Assembly: GCA_934667465.1 (NCBI GenBank)
Contig: CAKUMG010000271.1
Location: forward strand, 1-7,283
DNA: 7,283 bases
Reading direction: 5' to 3'
Origin: an uncultured Actinoplanes sp.
Lineage (GTDB): Bacteria > Actinomycetota > Actinomycetes > Mycobacteriales > Micromonosporaceae
Of the stretch, positions 5,749-7,283 are shown piece after piece (within the stretch, counting starts at the first letter, position 1; every line of letters begins with the position of its first letter). Position numbers and translations under genes: made by a program. The notes beneath the pieces were generated by a model, which did not search any database, was not told where the DNA came from, and was given only the letters and a program-made list of their open reading frames with translations.

Positions 5749-5800
5749 CGCACGGACCGGCCCGGCCGCCCCCGTGAGGCAGCCGAGCCGGGTCCGTGCG
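5749..5800 (-). terminator. Strong hairpin after the RHS gene
   Basis: The arms CGCACGGACC (5749-5758) and GGTCCGTGCG (5791-5800) pair perfectly over 10 bp. After one bulged base, GGC, a mismatch and CGGC extend the stem to about 17 pairs around a 15-nt loop (5767-5781). The hairpin starts 6 nt after the RHS stop on the minus strand. It has no T-tract, which is usual for terminators in high-GC actinobacteria. Confidence 0.65.
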
Positions 5801-5806
5801 GCGGGG

Positions 5807-7283
5807 CTACTGGAAGCAGTCCCCCGCGGCGACACACTCCTGGATGCCCGCCTGGATGTATCTCGCCGCGACGAGACCGACGATGACGACACCGATACCG
5901 ATGATGACGGGAGACGCCACGAAGGCGCCGACACCCATGACGGCTGCGCCGAACGCCAGCCCGCCCTGCAGGATGTCGTTCTCGCCCTCGGACACCAATC
6001 CCGTGGGGTCGGTGTTGGTGATGGGATTCGCCATGCCGTACGTGTAGCGGTTGAGTTCCTGCCCCGAGGGGTCCGGCTGGGTCCAGCGGGCGAGCTTCGG
6101 GTCCAGCTGGCGGTGGCCGACCAGGTAGGTGCCGTGCGCGTCGTCCAGCTGCCAGTGACCGTTCCACCGGAACGGGTTTCCGGCGGCGGCACGGCCGGTC
6201 TCCTCCGTGGTTCCGTAGGGCTTGTAGGTGTACTTCGCCGCCTCGGCGTGGTTCGCGTCGACCAGCAGCAGCGTCGAGTTCTGGTGGTCGGTCACCGCGT
6301 ACAGGGGCTCGCCGCCCTCGGTGATCTGGCCGATGAGGGTGCCGGCGGAGTCGCGTACGAAAGTGGATCTGGTGCCGTTGGTGGCGATGCCGGTGACGCC
6401 GATCGCCGTGTTGGTGACGACCTGGTCCTTCGCGCCGGTGCGGATGACGGCGCGCTGGGTCTGGTCGGTGGAGTCGTAGGTGATGCCGATCGGGTCGGCG
6501 CCGGTGGTGGTGAGCGACGTGAGCTGGTTGGTGATGCTGTACTCGGCGCTCAGTTCGCCGCTCGTGCCGGTCTTCAGGTTGCCGGCGCCGTCGTGGGTGT
6601 AGGTGACGCCGCCGGATGTGGCGACCTGGCCGGCCGAGTTGATGGTGAACGTGCGGCCCTCGGCGGCTTCGAGATTGGAGGCGTCGTCGAGGTGGTAGGT
6701 GTGGCTGCCCGCCTTGATGAGGCGGTTGCGTTCGTCGTACGTGTAGTCGGTGGCCGTGCCGTTGCGGGTCTCGGACTGCATCAGGCTGGTGTCGCCGTCG
6801 GCGTCCTCCCAGTCGTAGGAGCGGTCGATCGGCTTGCTGCCGTCGGGCCGGGAGGCGACCAGGGCGGTGGGCCGGTCGGATTCGTCGTAGTCGCGCTCGA
6901 CCCGGAACTCGCCGGGGAAGCGGGTGAGGGTGCGGTTGTCGGCGTCGTCGTAGGAGTGGATCGCCCACATGCCCGACGCGGGACCCGACTGGTAGGTGAG
7001 CCGGTTGGCCTTGTCGTACTCGTACTTCACCCGGCCGCCGGCGTCCTCGACGTCGGTCAGGTTGCTGTTCAGGTCGTAGCGGTAGTAGACGTCGTAGCGG
7101 GCCGCGCCGCGGGTGTTGCGCGCCTCGGTGACCTGGTTGCGCGGGTTGTACACGAAGACGACGCCGCTGTCGGCGAAGTAGCGGCTCTTGAGGTTGCCGT
7201 TGGCGTCGTAGTTGTTGTACTGCAGCGGCGTGTAGGTGGTGCCCTCCACCTTCTGGATCTCGACGAGCCGGTCGAGGGCGTCG
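5807..7283 (-). CDS. RHS/YD-repeat protein, C-terminal part (5' end outside window)
   Basis: The frame runs off the right edge, so the GTG at 7249 is not the real start and at least 11 more codons precede it. Numbering from that GTG (480 aa), residues 10-270 are YD repeats (YDANGNL 14-20, YDKANRL 78-84, YDERNRL 171-177, HDGAGNL 219-225), which build a beta-shell around a C-terminal cargo. The RHS core follows: LYAVTDHQNSTLLLVDAN (316-333), YTYKPYG (340-346), NPFRWNGHWQLDDAHGTYLVGHRQLDPKLARWTQPDP split around 358-394, and RYTYGMANPITNTDPTGL (401-418) with the PxxxxDPxGL boundary motif (409-418) where related proteins self-cleave. The 62-residue tip (419-480) has an acidic start, a long Gly/Val/Ile/Ala hydrophobic region (about 429-463) and a tail with two Cys (472, 478). 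No nuclease or deaminase motif is seen. Such proteins are usually exported. Toxin function is inferred. Confidence 0.9.
   Translation of the reverse strand, partial: DALDRLVEIQKVEGTTYTPLQYNNYDANGNLKSRYFADSGVVFVYNPRNQVTEARNTRGAARYDVYYRYDLNSNLTDVEDAGGRVKYEYDKANRLTYQSGPASGMWAIHSYDDADNRTLTRFPGEFRVERDYDESDRPTALVASRPDGSKPIDRSYDWEDADGDTSLMQSETRNGTATDYTYDERNRLIKAGSHTYHLDDASNLEAAEGRTFTINSAGQVATSGGVTYTHDGAGNLKTGTSGELSAEYSITNQLTSLTTTGADPIGITYDSTDQTQRAVIRTGAKDQVVTNTAIGVTGIATNGTRSTFVRDSAGTLIGQITEGGEPLYAVTDHQNSTLLLVDANHAEAAKYTYKPYGTTEETGRAAAGNPFRWNGHWQLDDAHGTYLVGHRQLDPKLARWTQPDPSGQELNRYTYGMANPITNTDPTGLVSEGENDILQGGLAFGAAVMGVGAFVASPVIIGIGVVIVGLVAARYIQAGIQECVAAGDCFQ

Noticed and set aside
5574..6968. 464-codon minus-strand frame overlapping the RHS gene
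   Set aside because: It is an out-of-frame shadow of the RHS gene (Arg/His/Pro-rich). The RHS frame has clear YD repeats and core motifs.
1..7283. tRNA, rRNA, insertion sequence or integrase
   Set aside because: Nothing with tRNA-like arms, transposase motifs or terminal inverted repeats was seen on either strand by eye.

Overview
The window is high-GC DNA (third codon positions are almost all G or C) from an actinobacterium. The gene set fits: an actinobacterial-type 3'-5' exonuclease/family-A polymerase protein, an F420-dependent oxidoreductase of the Rv2061 type, an RHS/YD-repeat protein, and several genes with no Shine-Dalgarno (SD) sequence but a TANNNT hexamer 6-7 nt before the start codon, as in leaderless actinobacterial mRNAs. 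A Micromonosporaceae-like host is a guess from general resemblance only.

Layout. The left part (1-3893) is on the plus strand: the 3' part of the exonuclease/polymerase gene (open at the left edge), an 83-aa single-pass membrane protein, a DinB/DUF664 protein, and an unrecognised 453-aa membrane-anchored protein. The right part (4067-7283) is on the minus strand. Reading in the direction of transcription it holds the 3' part of an RHS protein (open at the right edge), a 54-aa ORF with a signal-peptide-like N-terminus, the F420-dependent oxidoreductase, a VOC/glyoxalase-fold protein, and a lipoprotein. The two halves converge at about 3.9-4.07 kb.

Between genes there are two arrays of short tandem repeats. 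A 41-bp unit, three copies with a conserved GC hairpin, begins in the last codons of the DinB gene. An 18-bp unit, about 11 copies, fills the whole convergent gap from the last codons of the 453-aa gene to the stop codon of the lipoprotein gene. A strong hairpin follows the RHS stop codon.

Functional links are weak. The oxidoreductase, VOC protein and lipoprotein lie head to tail with 13- and 35-bp gaps and may be co-transcribed, but nothing shows a shared pathway. The RHS protein ends in a 62-residue hydrophobic tip after the conserved PxxxxDPxGL motif, as polymorphic toxins do. This tip and the small ORF next to it are the most interesting coding features. I see no complete, clearly new multi-gene system. 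The strongest unexplained signals are the two repeat arrays and the RHS tip.
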